From assembly GCA_029204225.1 (NCBI GenBank), contig CM055096.1, forward strand, positions 64,593,370-64,657,369: a stretch of DNA of 64,000 nucleotides. The letters are read 5' to 3'. A program made the translations under genes and the position numbers. Source of the stretch: Diphasiastrum complanatum (Eukaryota > Streptophyta > Lycopodiopsida > Lycopodiales > Lycopodiaceae). This document shows positions 12,119 to 23,869 of this stretch, piece after piece; within the stretch, counting starts at the first letter, position 1, and the number at the start of each line of letters is the position of its first letter. Below the pieces are notes generated by a model. The model did no database searches. It had not been told where the DNA came from and worked only from the letters and a program-made list of their open reading frames with translations.

Positions 12119-13507
12119 TTGCAAGGTGATCAGTTGGTTGTGAAAGATAAGAAGGTAGTGGATGCTTTTTTCCATTCAAAATGGGATTTTGTTCCGAAGG
12201 GGAGAAGTGTGTGTATCAGGAGTGGATGCATTAATTTTTTTTTTTTATTTGAATGTCATGACGCACCTTGTGCTGGGCATCCAGATATACATCATACTCT
12301 AGATTGGTACGAAGGGACTTTTTTTGGCCAAAGCTGAAACCTTTCGTAGAATCTTATGTGTTGAACTGTGATCAGTGCCAGCGGAATAAAGCAGAGCGCT
12401 TAAAAGCTGGTGGACTTCTACATCCATTGGATATTCCTTCTAAACGATAGGATAGTATTTCGATGGACTTTGTAGTTGGTTTGCTGAGGACGAATAAACA
12501 GAATGATGCAATTTGGGTCATAGTTGATCAGTTAACAACATTTGTTACGTTTATTCCGATAAAGACTACAATTAAAGCGTCTGATTTAGCTCAAGTGTTT
12601 GTTGAACGTTTGTTCAGGCTATATGGGTTGCCATCTAACATTGTTAGTGATCGGGATCCTAAGTTTACAAGCCAATTTTGGACAACAGTGTTTGAAAAGC
12701 TTGAGACGTCTTTGAGCATGGGTTTGACTGATCATCCAGAATCCGATGGTCAGACTGAGAGGACTAATCAGACGATGGAGCAAATGCTTCGTGCATACGT
12801 TTCACTTAGGCAATCTCAGTGGGAAAGGTATCTTCCATTGATTGAGTTTGCTTATAATAGTAGTAAGCATTCGACAACTGCGTATAGTCCGTTTTATGCT
12901 TATATATGGATTTCAACCTAGATCTCCGATAACGGTTGAAACTGAGTCGATTAAAGTTCAGAAAGTAGCGGATTTCTTGTGTGAAATGCAAGAAATGTTA
13001 CAATTAGCACGTGAAATGTTTTAAGTGCCAAGGATCGGGTAAGACATTTTGCTAATCTGAAAAGATCGCCTTGGGAGTTTCAAGTTGGAGATTGGGTGTA
13101 TCTTAGAATTCCGAAGGATTCTAAGGTAATGCGCACTGGGAAGCATTACAAACTGTTTGCTAGGTACATTGGACCTTATAGAATCTTGAAAAAGATTGGA
13201 TTTTTAGCTTACCAATTAGAGTTACCAGAGGGAACCAAGGCTCATCCTGTGTTTCATGTAAGTCATCTGAAGATGAGTTTACATGAGGGAGATCATGTTG
13301 GTTCTGGTACTAATCCATATTCCTTTGAAGACTTATTTGAGAGGATTCCTTTAGAACCTAAAAAGATTCTTTATACAAGATCCAAGCGATTGTGAAATTG
13401 GGATGTTATTGAGCATCTGGTTTGTTGGAAAGGATATTCTAATGATGAGGATTCATGGGAACTAGAAAGTAATCTAAGGAAGAGTTTCCCGGACTTTGAG
13501 TTTTGAG
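12119..13507 (+). pseudogene. Chromovirus integrase with C-terminal chromodomain
   Basis: The H2C2 zinc domain is split over two frames: H-x-H region near 12260-12300, then C-D-Q-C at about 12370-12384. The catalytic core is open from 12463 to 12921, with D (MDFVVG), D (SDRDPKF) and E (GQTERTNQ) all kept. After a frameshift near 12900 the C-terminal GPY/F-type domain follows (GPYRILKKIG, 'HPVFHVSHLK'). Beyond a stop at 13393 comes a chromodomain ('VIEHLVCWKGYSNDEDSWE') ending at about 13505. Chromodomains of this clade bind modified histones and steer insertion into heterochromatin. The same clade signature explains the position inside other repeats. Confidence 0.88.
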
Positions 13508-13518
13508 GACAAAACTAA

Positions 13519-13534
13519 AATAAGGGGGGAGGTA
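13519..13534 (+). other. Polypurine tract of the chromovirus
   Basis: AATAAGGGGGGAGGTA directly before the 3' LTR, the plus-strand primer for cDNA synthesis. Confidence 0.75.
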
Positions 13535-14050
13535 TGTTACGGCCCTAATGGGGGATTTGTACTATTAGGGGGCTCCCTTGGATGTAGGGGCCAGGCCTAA
13601 TTTGGATAATAGTTAAGTAGGACCTTAGGCTATGCCTGCATGCAGTATAGGCATGTGTGTTGCATCCTAGTATGGGATAGGATGTACATGCACTGTGTCT
13701 ATGCATGGGTCTTTGCTATTATGAGTTAGGGGTACTACATGCAGTGGACATGCATGGGAGTTAGGCATGAGTTGATAGCATGCTTACATGTGGATTCATT
13801 GCATGGACAGATAGGGGAGGGGCTTCTCTCTATATATACCCACTCCTGTGTCCATTTGATTCATTGAGAGTCTGCGGCCGTTATGCTGTCGGATTGGTAA
13901 GCACTTCCTATCATAGAGATTTGCCATACTCCCCAGTGCTCAGGGGCTAGATCGAACGGTCTAGGTTTGGTTGGGACGGTTTCGTCCACTGCACTCCCTT
14001 ATTGTGTTCTTAACGCTCATTCTCTATTGGAGGTCTTGGGGGACGTTTTA
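13535..14050 (+). repeat. 3' LTR of the chromovirus
   Basis: Pairs with 7080-7585. It is 10 bp longer through small indels (for example an extra ATGCATGGGTC-type duplication near 13703). It is followed by CACCT, the right target-site duplication. Confidence 0.9.
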
Positions 14051-14108
14051 CACCTTATTAAATGTCCTAAGGACTAATTATAGTCTACTTTAGCTCCATG
14101 GCCATTAT

Positions 14109-14437
14109 CGACTAATTGTTTTTAATCTTCATCTACTACATTATCCAGCTCTACAGTTTTATGCATGTTTCTATACAATCTGCATAAATTCTCCGAAATT
14201 GCTCAATTTTCAAGAAGTACTAATTGGATGGATGCCAATTCATAATGGCCAACTGGCCATTAAGACCTACGACCTAATTAGTTGTCCTACTAGACTTGCC
14301 ACATTTTTGCTTAATATAAATAGCTGATCATACTTCTAATATTTTCAATCAAGTAACAGCTCTCTCAAGCTTTCAAGCTTGAACACTTTTGAGCATTGTA
14401 GCTCAGTTCTTTAGAGTTCATTTAGAGTTTTGCTATT
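14109..14437 (+). repeat. Solo copia LTR copy
   Basis: About 88-90% identical to 16911-17226. Shared blocks include TTTTTAATCTTCATC, GATGGATGCCA, GGCCAACTGGCCATTAA and CTCTCTCAAGCTTTCAAGCTTGAACAC. No internal copia domain follows, so it is either a solo LTR or a relic. The first 20 bases of the LTR are lost or diverged. Confidence 0.7.
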
Positions 14438-15402
14438 AGCGCTTACTGCTTATCAACGGAAGTGCAATAGGACAACATTCGGAAACAATACAATACACGT
14501 CATTATCGCTACCACGTTTCACCTCCTCCACCTTCTCATACATAAATAAGCTTGAAGCCTTACCTTCTTCCATTTTCACACCCATGCTTTAAGTGTTCGA
14601 GACATCACCAATGGAAGTGCTAAATGTGCTTTGATTTGATCATGTGGAGTGCAAAGAGAAGCAGTTGGTTCTACAATAAAATCTTCATCGATCCCGCAAA
14701 TGCATCCACAACGTAATTTAGAAGTCGAGCTCCAACAAGAAGACAAAATTTTCAAGGCAACCAGCTCTCGAAGTAATGGTGCAGCAGGTGATCTCAGAAG
14801 ACCACTGCCAACTATGTATTCCCATGAATCAAAATAACAACATGTGCAGCACTTCCACCCAGTTCTTTTCCTTCTCTGCCATTTCATTTCCCAATCATAA
14901 TTATTTCACTTCCTTGCCATTTCATTTCCCAATCATAATCCTTTCACTTCCTTTGTCATTCATCTCCCAGTGTCAATATTGCCACCCTTGTTATTGCCTA
15001 AGATAATGTAGCTCATGCAAACTATCTAATGGATGATCCAAGCAAGCAAATGAAAATGATCTCGATAAACCAGCTCCAAGATTCTGCCAGTTTTATTGAG
15101 CTGTTCAACAATTTTGGAAGCTTACCCTTAGGGCATTGTACACGACAACATCCAGCAAAGTGTGCAACTACCTAAAAAGTCTGCCGCACCTTATTGCGAC
15201 CTCATTGGCGTGGGACCGCCAATGCTATAAACGAGAGGGATAATGTTAGCCCCAAGGAATCCCTTGTATTTAATGGCGGTATGAGAAGAGTTACTGTGGC
15301 ATGTGCTTTGTAAGTCCACAAGTAAACTCAATTTTGTAAGCAATAATGCTTAGGAACCTTAGACTTAGACCCTTTTCCATTTAAGTTTAAGTATTACCAA
15401 GA
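14438..15402. other. No gene recognised
   Basis: Non-coding sequence between repeats. A tandem duplication of about 38 bp lies at 14866-14955 (CTTTGCCATTTCATTTCCCAATCATAAT type). Short open frames here have no recognisable domain. Confidence 0.4.
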
Positions 15403-16136
15403 AATATTTGTAATACTTTAAACTTAGAAAGTCTAAGTTTGAAGTTTATTCTAAGTTTAGAAGTTCTAAGTTTTTTTTGTTAAGTGAACTTCATACAAGA
15501 AGTCACTTCTTAGAATAGCTTAGCAATAAGCTTTGGGAGTATCCCATAAGCATCTTAGCATATGGGCCTACCACTCATTGTATACATAGAAGTGGATTTG
15601 GGGGCCTTAAGTAACACTTGTATAAGCCCAAGCTTTAATAGACTAATCTATTCATGCTTAACTTGTGTTCCCAGTTGTGGATAGAATACTTGGTGGTAGG
15701 CGCTCGAGCCCCACTAAGCTTTCCTCAATTGGTTTTATGTTTTGGTGAATGTACTTATGGGATTATTATCTCTCACCTTGTTTATCATTCCCTTGTGGAG
15801 TTAAGTAGAATTGTTTAGACTTTAGGTAAGAAATCACTAGTTGGGAGGCATCCATAGTGGTCATTAGGGTTAGGTTAATTTAAGATACTCTCTAGTTGGG
15901 GGAAGCCTTAGAGAGCTAACCTAGGACATTCCTTAGTTGGGGACTGCCTTAAGAAACTAGTTTAGGTCATTTTCTCTCTCTAGAAGGGTGAGCCTTAGAG
16001 GTTTTATTATGCAAGAGAACATAAGAATGGAGTGGATCAAACCCCACCACCACTATACTTCAATGTCTTTTAGGAACCCTAACCCTACTAGTTGGGAAGT
16101 CATAGTAGGAAGAAACCCTAAAAGACAACAAAGATG
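15403..16136 (+). repeat. 501-bp direct repeat, right copy, with extension
   Basis: 15403-15903 matches 6132-6632. The following 230 bp contains further AGTTGGG and CCTTAGAG motifs like those inside the repeat and may belong to the same LTR. Copia coding sequence resumes at about 16137, so this copy marks the right border of the DNA inserted into the copia element. Confidence 0.6.
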
Positions 16137-16842
16137 TCAAAAGACCAGTGTCCCCAAATAATTGAAGAGAAGGAAAAGATGTGTGAGTATCCTTATCATT
16201 CGATAATAGGATTTTTTATGTACATGATGATCTGTACCAGGCCAGACATAGATTTTGTAGTCAATTCTTAAGTCAGTATATGACCAATCCTGGTATAACA
16301 CATTGGAAGGCTCTTATTAGAGTCATGAGATATCTTTGAGCTACTATGGACTTTTGCATTTGTTATGGAGGAGTCGACAACGACAAACTCAATATTCTCA
16401 GTGGTATTTCATATGCAAGTTGGGCAGGAGATGTAGACACTCGTAAATCCACTTCAAGATTTACATTCTTCCTCAACAATGGTCCTATTTCATGGAACAG
16501 TTGTAAGCAAACTTCGATTGCTCTATTTCCACTGAATCATTGTATATCACAGCCTTTCAAGCTACAAAGGAAGCAATATGGTTGAGAAACTTACTTTCAG
16601 ATATCGGTTTGAATCAATATGCTCTGACAATTCTATTTTGTGTTAATCAAAGTGCCATTGCTTTATCAGCCAACCCTAGATTTCATTCTAGGAGTAAGCA
16701 CATTGAAATTAAGTATCACTATGTCAGAAGCAAAGTTCTCGACAAAGAGATTGACTTGCAGTACTATCGAATGCAAGATATGACAACGGATATTTTTACT
16801 AAAGCATTAAGCTTGGATGCACACAAGAAATTTTGTGAATAA
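16137..16842 (+). pseudogene. Ty1/copia RNase H region, split from RT at 1-830
   Basis: It reads 'DQCPQIIEEKEKMCEYPYHS', then 'MMICTRPDIDFVVN', then the copia RNase H ('YASWAGDVDTRKSTSRFTF', 'SWNSCKQTSIAL'). After a frameshift come 'WLRNLLSDIGL', 'CVNQSAIALSANP', 'HSRSKHIEIKYHYVR' and 'TTDIFTKAL'. This is exactly the part that should follow the RT fragment ending at about 830 ('MDPGFKFV'), which supports one original element split by about 15.3 kb of later insertions. Stops and frameshifts make it non-functional. Confidence 0.82.
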
Positions 16843-16876
16843 CTAAGTTTGAAGGTCAAAGCATTCATGGAATCAA

Positions 16877-17226
16877 ATCAAGGGGGAGTGTTGGATTATT
16901 CTCCTGATTATTGACTAATCATTTTTAATCTTCATCCACTACATTATCCAGCTCTGCAATTTTATGCATGTTTCCATACAATTTGCATAAATACTCAATA
17001 ATCGCTCAATTTCCAAGAAGTACTAACTGGATGGATGCCAGTTCATGATGGCCAACTGGCCATTAATTAGCTGTCCTACTAGACTTGACACATTTTTGCT
17101 TAGTATAAATAGTTGATCATACTTCTGTTATTTTCAATCAAGTAGCAGCTCTCTCAAGCTTTCAAGCTTGAACACTCTTGAACATTCTAGCTTAGTTCTT
17201 TAGAGTTCATTTAGAGTTTTGCTATT
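16877..17226 (+). repeat. Polypurine tract and 3' LTR of the split copia element
   Basis: AATCAAGGGGGAG (16877-16888) precedes TGTTGGATTATT at 16889, a standard copia LTR start. The repeat matches the solo LTR at 14109-14437 up to TTTAGAGTTTTGCTATT. The exact right end was not fixed. Confidence 0.75.
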
Positions 17227-17283
17227 CCATTTGGGGTAATGGATATTCATCTTTATAATCAAAATTGTAGTGTTCCAGGGTAG

Positions 17284-17326
17284 CGGGTAGTGCTCACGCT
17301 GTGATGAGCAGCGTGAGAGCTACCCG
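17284..17326. other. Perfect-looking hairpin, 18-bp stem
   Basis: The arms CGGGTAGTGCTCACGCTG and CAGCGTGAGAGCTACCCG pair with two mismatches around a 7-base loop. No transcript context is visible. It could be the end of a foldback element or chance. Confidence 0.5.
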
Positions 17327-17520
17327 GGGCCCTTTTCTTTTTAGAATTTTCCTTCATGTTTCTTTTCGGGCAGTGGTCACGCTGCCCCATGGGCAACCTA
17401 ACCCTGCCCAGAAACAAAACTCCCCATTTTTCCAATTTTTAGCTCTCCCCTTTGCCCACCTGCCCAGAACCCTGCCCTGCCTGCCCGTAGACTTGCAAGC
17501 TCACATTGCTAGTTCTTAAT

Positions 17521-17720
17521 AGTTACTATATTCAGCCCCTTGTAGTCAACATACATCCGAAAGCCTGTCGCTTTCAGAAGAATAGGAGCACACCCCATGG
17601 TGACTTACTTGGCTGAATATGACCCATCTTTAGATCATTTTCAATTCGATTAGTAATCTTTGTCTCTTCTTTCTGAGAAAATTGATAAGGTTATCTAGAG
17701 ACAATGTGACTACTGAAATT
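17521..17720 (-). pseudogene. Ty3/gypsy RT scrap
   Basis: On the minus strand this reads 'YQFSQKEETKITNRIENDL', then 'MGHIQPSKSPWG', then, after a frame change, 'MYVDYKGLN'-like text. It is homologous to the chromovirus RT at about 10770-10940. It lies in the same orientation as the protease scrap at 17890-18310. Confidence 0.65.
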
Positions 17721-17744
17721 AACTCAATCGTGTGGTCTATCGAT

Positions 17745-17880
17745 CTGTTTGAAGGTCAAGGCATCCAAGGATTCAGATTAAGGGAGAGTGTTGGATTAGT
17801 CTCTATGAGATAATTCAACTAGAAAAACATCTTTGAATTTACTTAGTATCTTGTTCTTCTCTCTTTGCTCTTGATCTAAG
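17745..17880 (+). repeat. Copia 3' end fragment
   Basis: GAAGGTCAAGGCATCCAAGG...AAGGGAGAG then TGTTGGATTAG at 17789 resembles the copia tail and LTR start at 16853-16900. It is a second, truncated copia end that interrupts the minus-strand gypsy remnant. Confidence 0.6.
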
Positions 17881-17889
17881 TCCATTGAG

Positions 17890-18310
17890 TTAATAATTGT
17901 TACAACTACTTAGATGCATTTCAGGGAAATCCCAAATGGATTTGGCAAACAAACAATAAGCTTCATACTGTGAATAACAAATTTTCATTACATTATCTAA
18001 TGAAATCATCTCAGATGGATGTACACATCTGTCTCCAAAAAGAGTAACTACTTCATTACCCTCCTGAAAAGAGAGCACATGCTTCTCAAAATCTATATCA
18101 TGAGATTTACTAAATAATCATTCATACCCATTATGTCCGTACGTGCTAAATCTAAAACATGAAAATCTATTAACTCTCTGTAATCTTGAATCCAAACTGG
18201 GAGCTTTGGAACTTTGACATCCCAAGTCTCCAATTCCAAACTTGAAGCTAGATATACCTTATATTTATGATCATTGGCTTTAGTTTTCAGGCCGAGTTTC
18301 TGCACGACAC
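17890..18310 (-). pseudogene. Ty3/gypsy aspartic protease remnant
   Basis: Minus-strand frames give 'VQKLGLKTKANDHKYKVYLA', 'ELIDFHVLDLARTDIMGMNDYL' and 'VLSFQEGNEVVTLFGD'. These align with the protease-to-RT linker of the chromovirus (10200-10450). Two frameshifts were seen and the D-S/T-G active site is not readable. Together with 17521-17720 it is one antisense gypsy relic cut by the copia scrap. Confidence 0.6.
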
Positions 18311-18759
18311 CAGAGTTAGCTAGTAATCCTCGGCTCTCATGCTCGGCTCTCAGCTTCTTCTGCTCTCCTCCTTCTGAGACCTCCTCGGTCATGGGTGAGA
18401 GATACTCTGTGTCTTCAGCTTGCCTCGGCATGTGGGGATTCTCTGGAATCCGCTAACATTATCCACCCCTAATCTGTTGCAAGACCCACTACAACACAGG
18501 TGATGTCGTTCCGCTTGGCACTTGGAAAAGCGTGGTCCTTCACTCGCTTCCGTAAAACCAAATGCTTATTATCCGCAAAATTGTTACGCAAAAATGAAGA
18601 TTTCTCATTGGCCGCTACATTCCAGCCCTCTTGAGAACCTCTTGCGAGTCCTGCTCGCCTTGTCGCCTCGTCGTCTGTTTTCGCTCGCTCATTTTTCGCC
18701 CTAGGGCTTCGAACACTTGGAAGCGGAGCTTACTTTTGTAGTTTATTGGCCCCAGGTAC
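18311..18759. other. No gene recognised
   Basis: A mixed, relatively GC-rich stretch (18440-18730) without a supported coding region. It may contain the 3' LTR of the minus-strand gypsy element, but no second LTR copy was found to confirm this. Confidence 0.35.
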
Positions 18760-21700
18760 TCTCATATCTTTTTGATGAAGCCCATTTTCTGCCAGTCTTC
18801 TATCATGGTGACATACCATGAGGACATGAAGGCTGCTCTGTAGTATAGCCAGGCCATTATCTCATGGTCTTCCTCTGACTGGAAAGCTACGTTGGGATTG
18901 ATCCTGATTGGATCCAAACCACGATCCCAAAAACATTCTTGCTGCATTAGAAAGGCCATTGATCAGCAATATTCGACGCCTGCACGCATAGATTAGCACT
19001 GGTCTTGTATTTGTGTCCAAAATCCAGCAATTGTAGCACCTCAGTTTATCCAAGGAGATTTTGTTTGAAATTCCTAGAATCACTGGCTAGTTTACCAATT
19101 CAACCTGTGGCTTCTCTATAGGCCATGAATTTCTTCTTTTGAGCGACATGTAGAATGGATCAACTCGTTTTCATGACGGTGCCCTCATGTACTCTTGCAG
19201 CCGCTGCTATCTTTTAAGACCTTGTTTCGCCATTCAGGTTGTGGTTGCAGTGCCACAATGATCTCAACCTTGGTGGAGTATTGGCTTTGATCAATCTCTT
19301 CTTTGCCTCCCCTCATGTTGGGAGGATACTTTCTCTCGAATTTCTCTAATTCTTTGGTGTCGGTCATCTTACCCCTTGGCATGGTAGGAGAAGCTGTCCT
19401 ATGTCATTGTGGTGGCCTTGCCAAGTAGTCATCCAGGGCCTTAGTGCCCATATTCTTTTCCTTTGCCCGCTCACTCGTAGACAACTTAGCTGCGCCCGTG
19501 TCTTGCCTGGGCGATAATCTTCTTGTTTCTGGTGGGATCTGCCAGGAAGTCGTCATCACCCCCGATGTCAATGTTAGTTTCTGGACTGTCAGGGATGGAG
19601 TGATCTGGCGAGAGAGGTGCAGGGATGACAAGTTTAGGAGGAGGTGGGTTTAACAAATTGCACGCCACGCCGGGGGAGCAAAGTTGTTGTAGGAACTCGT
19701 CCCGTCGGGCCTTCTACGTGTCAGCTGGACCTTTAGATAGGCCCAATACTTTGCTAGGAAGTGGTGGAGAGAAGGAAGATGAAGAAACATGGTAAGTGGA
19801 AATAAATGTTTCAGAAAAACTAAAGGCAGAATAAGATGAGAGTTTAAAAGCGGGAGGGAGACAGGAAAAAGCTCCGAAAGCAGCTTTGGCTCTTTGGCCA
19901 CCTGATCCTGAGCTACCATTTGATGGTCGGGTTTGCCCGTCCTTATTGTCTACTCCATCATCTCTATCATCGTCCCGTAGTTTCTTTGTGGGAGCACATG
20001 CTTGGTCCTTGCATGTCGTGTCCCATAATTGGTTCACCTTGTCCAAGACTTGCTGTAGGGCCTTTTTTGTTTCTTCAAGCAGCTCTTGGGACTCAAGGAT
20101 AATCTTTTCCTGTCTAGTCACAATATTTTAGAAATTCCTCTTCTCGGCTTCTCGTTCTTGGATCAGTCGCACATAGTTTTTCATCCGGATGGCTGTGGCC
20201 TGTGGGGCCTAAAACTGTATGTCCTCGAGCTTAACAAGAGGGGCATCAATTGTCATTACACCCGACGATCCGTATCGTGCTTGGTCAATCTAGGTCATCT
20301 GGTGCTTCAGTTATTGCTGAACCTCTTCCAAAGTTCTTCTGCCCGACCATCACGGATCTGATTTCATCTGTTTCTTTGTTTTTTCTTTGGCCAGCTTCTG
20401 TTGTTGCGCGATCTCTTGGCCCTAGTATTGGACCTTATTCTGTTGGCTTATCAACCAATGCATGTGGTAGCTTGCTTCGGATAGGCCGATCATCAAGTGC
20501 TTAGCTGCTTCAAATAGCTTCTCAGGGTTAGCGATGGTTGGGTACTGATCAGGGGTGTGGGATGGTGAGGCTAATCTAAAAAATAAACGTTGTGGAGGAA
20601 ATGAAGATGGAAGTGGAGGGAGTGGAGAAACAATATTAGTAGAGATGATGGTTGTTGTGGTGGTGGTGATGGTTAGTGGAGGGGTCAGACCTCCTCTTGA
20701 CTGATTCGCTTTTTCAGGTTCTTCATCACTGATTTCCATCAGGTTTGCAACATCAAAATATTGTGAAGTGTCCAAGGTATGGACTTGCTGGGCCTGTGGT
20801 TGTTGGTCGTGTGACTGCTGCGCTGCTCCCGTGTCTTGGAGAATGGTACTCCCCACTCTCCACCTCCCAAAAAAATAAGGTGCCTTTGGTGAAGTTGGCG
20901 TCATTGGCGTGGTAATCAACAGGGTGGGGTGGTGACTTTGTCTTGTGGTCCAACTAATGTTGATGTTCTCGTGTCTGGTGCTGTTGTAGAAGTGGCTGCT
21001 CCATCACCCTCGTTGATGGTGTGTGAGGGTGATGAGTGTTGTTGAGATGTTGCTTGGGAGAAGGAGTTCTCATCGTCTGAATCTGAATCTTATGATGTTG
21101 TTCCATCGGGTGATTTCCTCCTGGCATGAAGCTTTCGGCGGATGCATTGTTGCCTTGTGTCTGGCAACTGGACCTTAGAGGTGTCGGCTTGTTGAGCTGT
21201 CGATGATGCTACTGTCTGTGGATCTGGTTGAGGGCTTGTGTACCAGTGGAATAATACTAGTGATTGTCCTTTTGGGTGGAAGCCCTGATGGTGAAGTGGC
21301 CCTTGGGTGTGAACGCTTGGACTTTTTGGACTCAATAAGAATGTCCCATGCTTTGTCTACAACTTGTAGGTGTTGTTGAAGTTTGGGCCCATTTTGTACC
21401 TGGTGGAGTGTGATATCAGTCATGAGATATCCCAGGACTGTTGTTGACTACTTGTTTTTAACACAGTCATGAAGGCAGTTCGACGCAAACTGTGCCGAAT
21501 CATAAAGATTTTGGACATGCAGTCGTGAATCTGCCATTATGTGGGATACAAACGTGGGTACCCGTAGCACCTTTGTTCTTGATCAGTATGCACATGCCGC
21601 TGTCAGTTGTTGATCATTGATGGCCTCTATGCAGTACCCGTCTTTATTCTTCCATTTCTCCACTGAGGGGTCGATGTACTTGAAATACGCTGTCTGTTCA

Positions 21701-22039
21701 AATCTTCTAGAGCGTCCTGGTGACAACATTTGGTCCACGAGGGAGCCCGAAGGGTTGCAAGTCTGCCGCTGCAAAAGATATATTATAAACATAGTTCCTG
21801 ATAGGGGAAACTATGAGTTGGCACGATCTTGCAGTAGCATTATAATTTTCGTACGCCATGTGTAGCAGGTACGAACTCTGATACCCAGTTAGGACAGGGA
21901 TTTGAAACTCAATTGCCTTGAAAAAGGATTCTGCCTGTTGGTACCATGTCTGCATCTCTGTAATATCCAATTTGCACAGCTAAATGTTGATCTTATTATC
22001 ATCGGAATCATTGGAACTGGAACTCGGGTTGGAAGACAT
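18760..22039 (-). pseudogene. ORFX: decayed retroelement 3' ORF of unknown function
   Basis: No known family recognised. The ATG at 22039 starts a Ser/Asn/Asp-rich leader, with a stop at codon 20. Then comes a conserved block with W-Y-Q-Q-A at codons 32-36 and A-Y-E at 62-64. After a frameshift near 21710, DPSV and Y-C-I-E-A-I-N lie at about 21672-21615. Further on are Ser/Thr/Pro/Gln-rich stretches, a probable coiled coil ('RQEKIILESQELLEETKKAL', about 20115-20060), an acidic DDDRDDG patch, and a C-terminal block with 'EIMAWLYYRAAFMSSWYVTM' (about 18880-18820). Many frameshifts occur. The N-terminal block matches the ORF at 44466-45136 with identical motif spacing. No transmembrane segment typical of an envelope protein was seen. 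Only the N-terminal homology is firm. Confidence 0.55.
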
Positions 22040-22134
22040 GGTAAAAAAAATGGAAGAAATAGTGTTATGGAAAAAGTGTATCGGTTGAGATTTGAGACAT
22101 GGTTAAGGGTGGTGTCGGTTGACATTTGACTGGT

Positions 22135-22420
22135 GGCTTCGATCGAGATGGAACGGAGGGCTTCGGTCGAGATGGAACTGAGGGCTTTGGTCGAGATGGA
22201 ACGGAGGGCTTCGGTCGAGATGGAACTGAGAGATTCGCTTGAGAATTGAGTGAAATGCTTCGGGTGAGAAGGTGCGTGAAGGATTGGTCGACAGGAGATT
22301 GGAAAGCTGTGGGTGAGAAGGTAGGTGAACGCGTTGGTCGAGATGGAGTGGAAAGCTGTGTGCGAGAAGGTAGGAGAATGCGTTGGTCAAGATGGAGGCG
22401 AAAGATGTGTGCAATGTGAA
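22135..22420. repeat. 24-bp minisatellite upstream of ORFX
   Basis: Tandem units of the type GGCTTCGGTCGAGATGGAACGGAG, at first head to tail and later degenerate. On the minus strand they encode repeated F-H-L-D-R-S-P. They lie about 100 bp before the ORFX ATG on that strand. Confidence 0.85.
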
Positions 22421-22969
22421 TGATGTTCTTGAAAGGGAGGTTACGGAATGAGGTTGGATAAGGAAAAATGGAAGGTATAATGTCTGAAAGCAGAAGATGT
22501 TGAGGTGTTGGTCAAGGATGGAGATGTTGGGAAGGTGGATAACTGTGGAAATGGATTTGTGGAGGTGGTGAGAAACAAATGTTTTATATTGATGATGTTG
22601 TTTTCAATATTGAAATGGGAGCATGATGTACGCCCGCATGACACTACCCCTCAGACTACGAAAAGTTTCAAACGGATGTGCATTCTGCAGGCGATGTTAG
22701 GTTTGGAAAGTTTTGGTGATGGCGCTCTCAACGGCGATCAAACTACGATGGATGATACTTGGTGGAGGTGGAGTGTAACCGAGGACGGAAGCATGGAACA
22801 AGAGAGCGCTAGAATCGAGCACAAGAGCAGGAAGATCGCCAGCAGATTGTCGCAAGAAACTCCAGAATTCGCACTTCGTTGAGGTGCGAATGGCATCGTT
22901 GTTATGGCATTTATGGACGTTGTCGTCTGGCTTTGGGCGAGATGTGACGTGATGAATCTGTTGAGTTTT

Positions 22970-23480
22970 GAATTAAAACCTCCGGTTGAGATTTGAGTCT
23001 TGGTTGCCGGTTGAGATTGGACATGAAAAGCTCCGGTCGAGATTTGAATCAGTTGCTCCGGTCGAGATTTGAGTGGAATACTCCAGTTGAGATTTGAGTG
23101 GAATACTTCGGTCGAGATTTGAGCCAGTTGCTCCGGTCGAGATTTGAGTGGAATACTCCGGTCGAAATTTGAGCCAGTTGCTCTAATCGAGATTTGAGTG
23201 GAATACTCTGGTCGAGATTTGAGCCAGTTGCTCCGATCGAGATTTGACTTAGGTGCTTCGGTTGAGATTTGACATGACGACCTCCGGTTGAGATCTGTCA
23301 GACAACCCGTCGGTTGAGATCTGGCTGGAAAACTCCGCTCCAGTCGAGATCTGACTGGAAAGCTTTGGTGGAGATCTGGCTGGAATGCGCCAGTTGAGAT
23401 CTGACTGGAAAGCGCTGATTGAGATCTGACTGGAAAGCTTTGACTAGAAAGCTCTGGTTGAGATCTGATTGAAAATCCTT
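22970..23480. repeat. 25-bp minisatellite
   Basis: About 18-20 units like CTCCGGTCGAGATTTGAGTGGAATA, alternating with CTCCGGTCGAGATTTGAGCCAGTTG, so a 50-bp higher-order period is visible from 23030 to 23250. They share the GGTCGAGAT core with the 24-bp array at 22135. There are no unique spacers, so this is not a CRISPR-like array. Confidence 0.9.
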
Positions 23481-23869
23481 TATGGAGGAATGGAGCTGTG
23501 TGATGCAAGTGAATAACTCCAGGAGGAAAACATGACTATGGCTCAAATTAGAAGTTCTTCTTGGAAAGAAGTATCTCAGTGATTGGATGTACGATTAATT
23601 GAGAATATTGAGATATCATACAGACAGAAATGAAATGGGCCTAAAGTGTGACAAATCTTGTCCTTATGACGTAGTCTATCATTTGTTGACCTAAGATACA
23701 CATGACAAATGTGTATTTATAGAAAAAGAAGATTCACATAAAGTAAATATATACATGCATGAATTATAAAATAGAAAAGGATACAAAAATACGCATGCAT
23801 AACAAAGCAAGTAAGGAAAAAAAGAAAAAAAGAAAAAGTAAAATATATACCAGGGGAATACTGTTAAAT

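Noticed and set aside
16070-16085. Telomere-like CCCTAACCCTA
   Set aside because: Fewer than two units, far too short to be an interstitial telomere.
18760-22039. ORFX as an envelope gene of an Athila-type element
   Set aside because: It lies 3' of integrase, but no transmembrane helix or signal peptide could be seen; hydrophilic and coiled-coil content argues against it.
22135-23480. CRISPR-like array
   Set aside because: The units are contiguous and degenerate, with no unique spacers, and the genome is a plant's.
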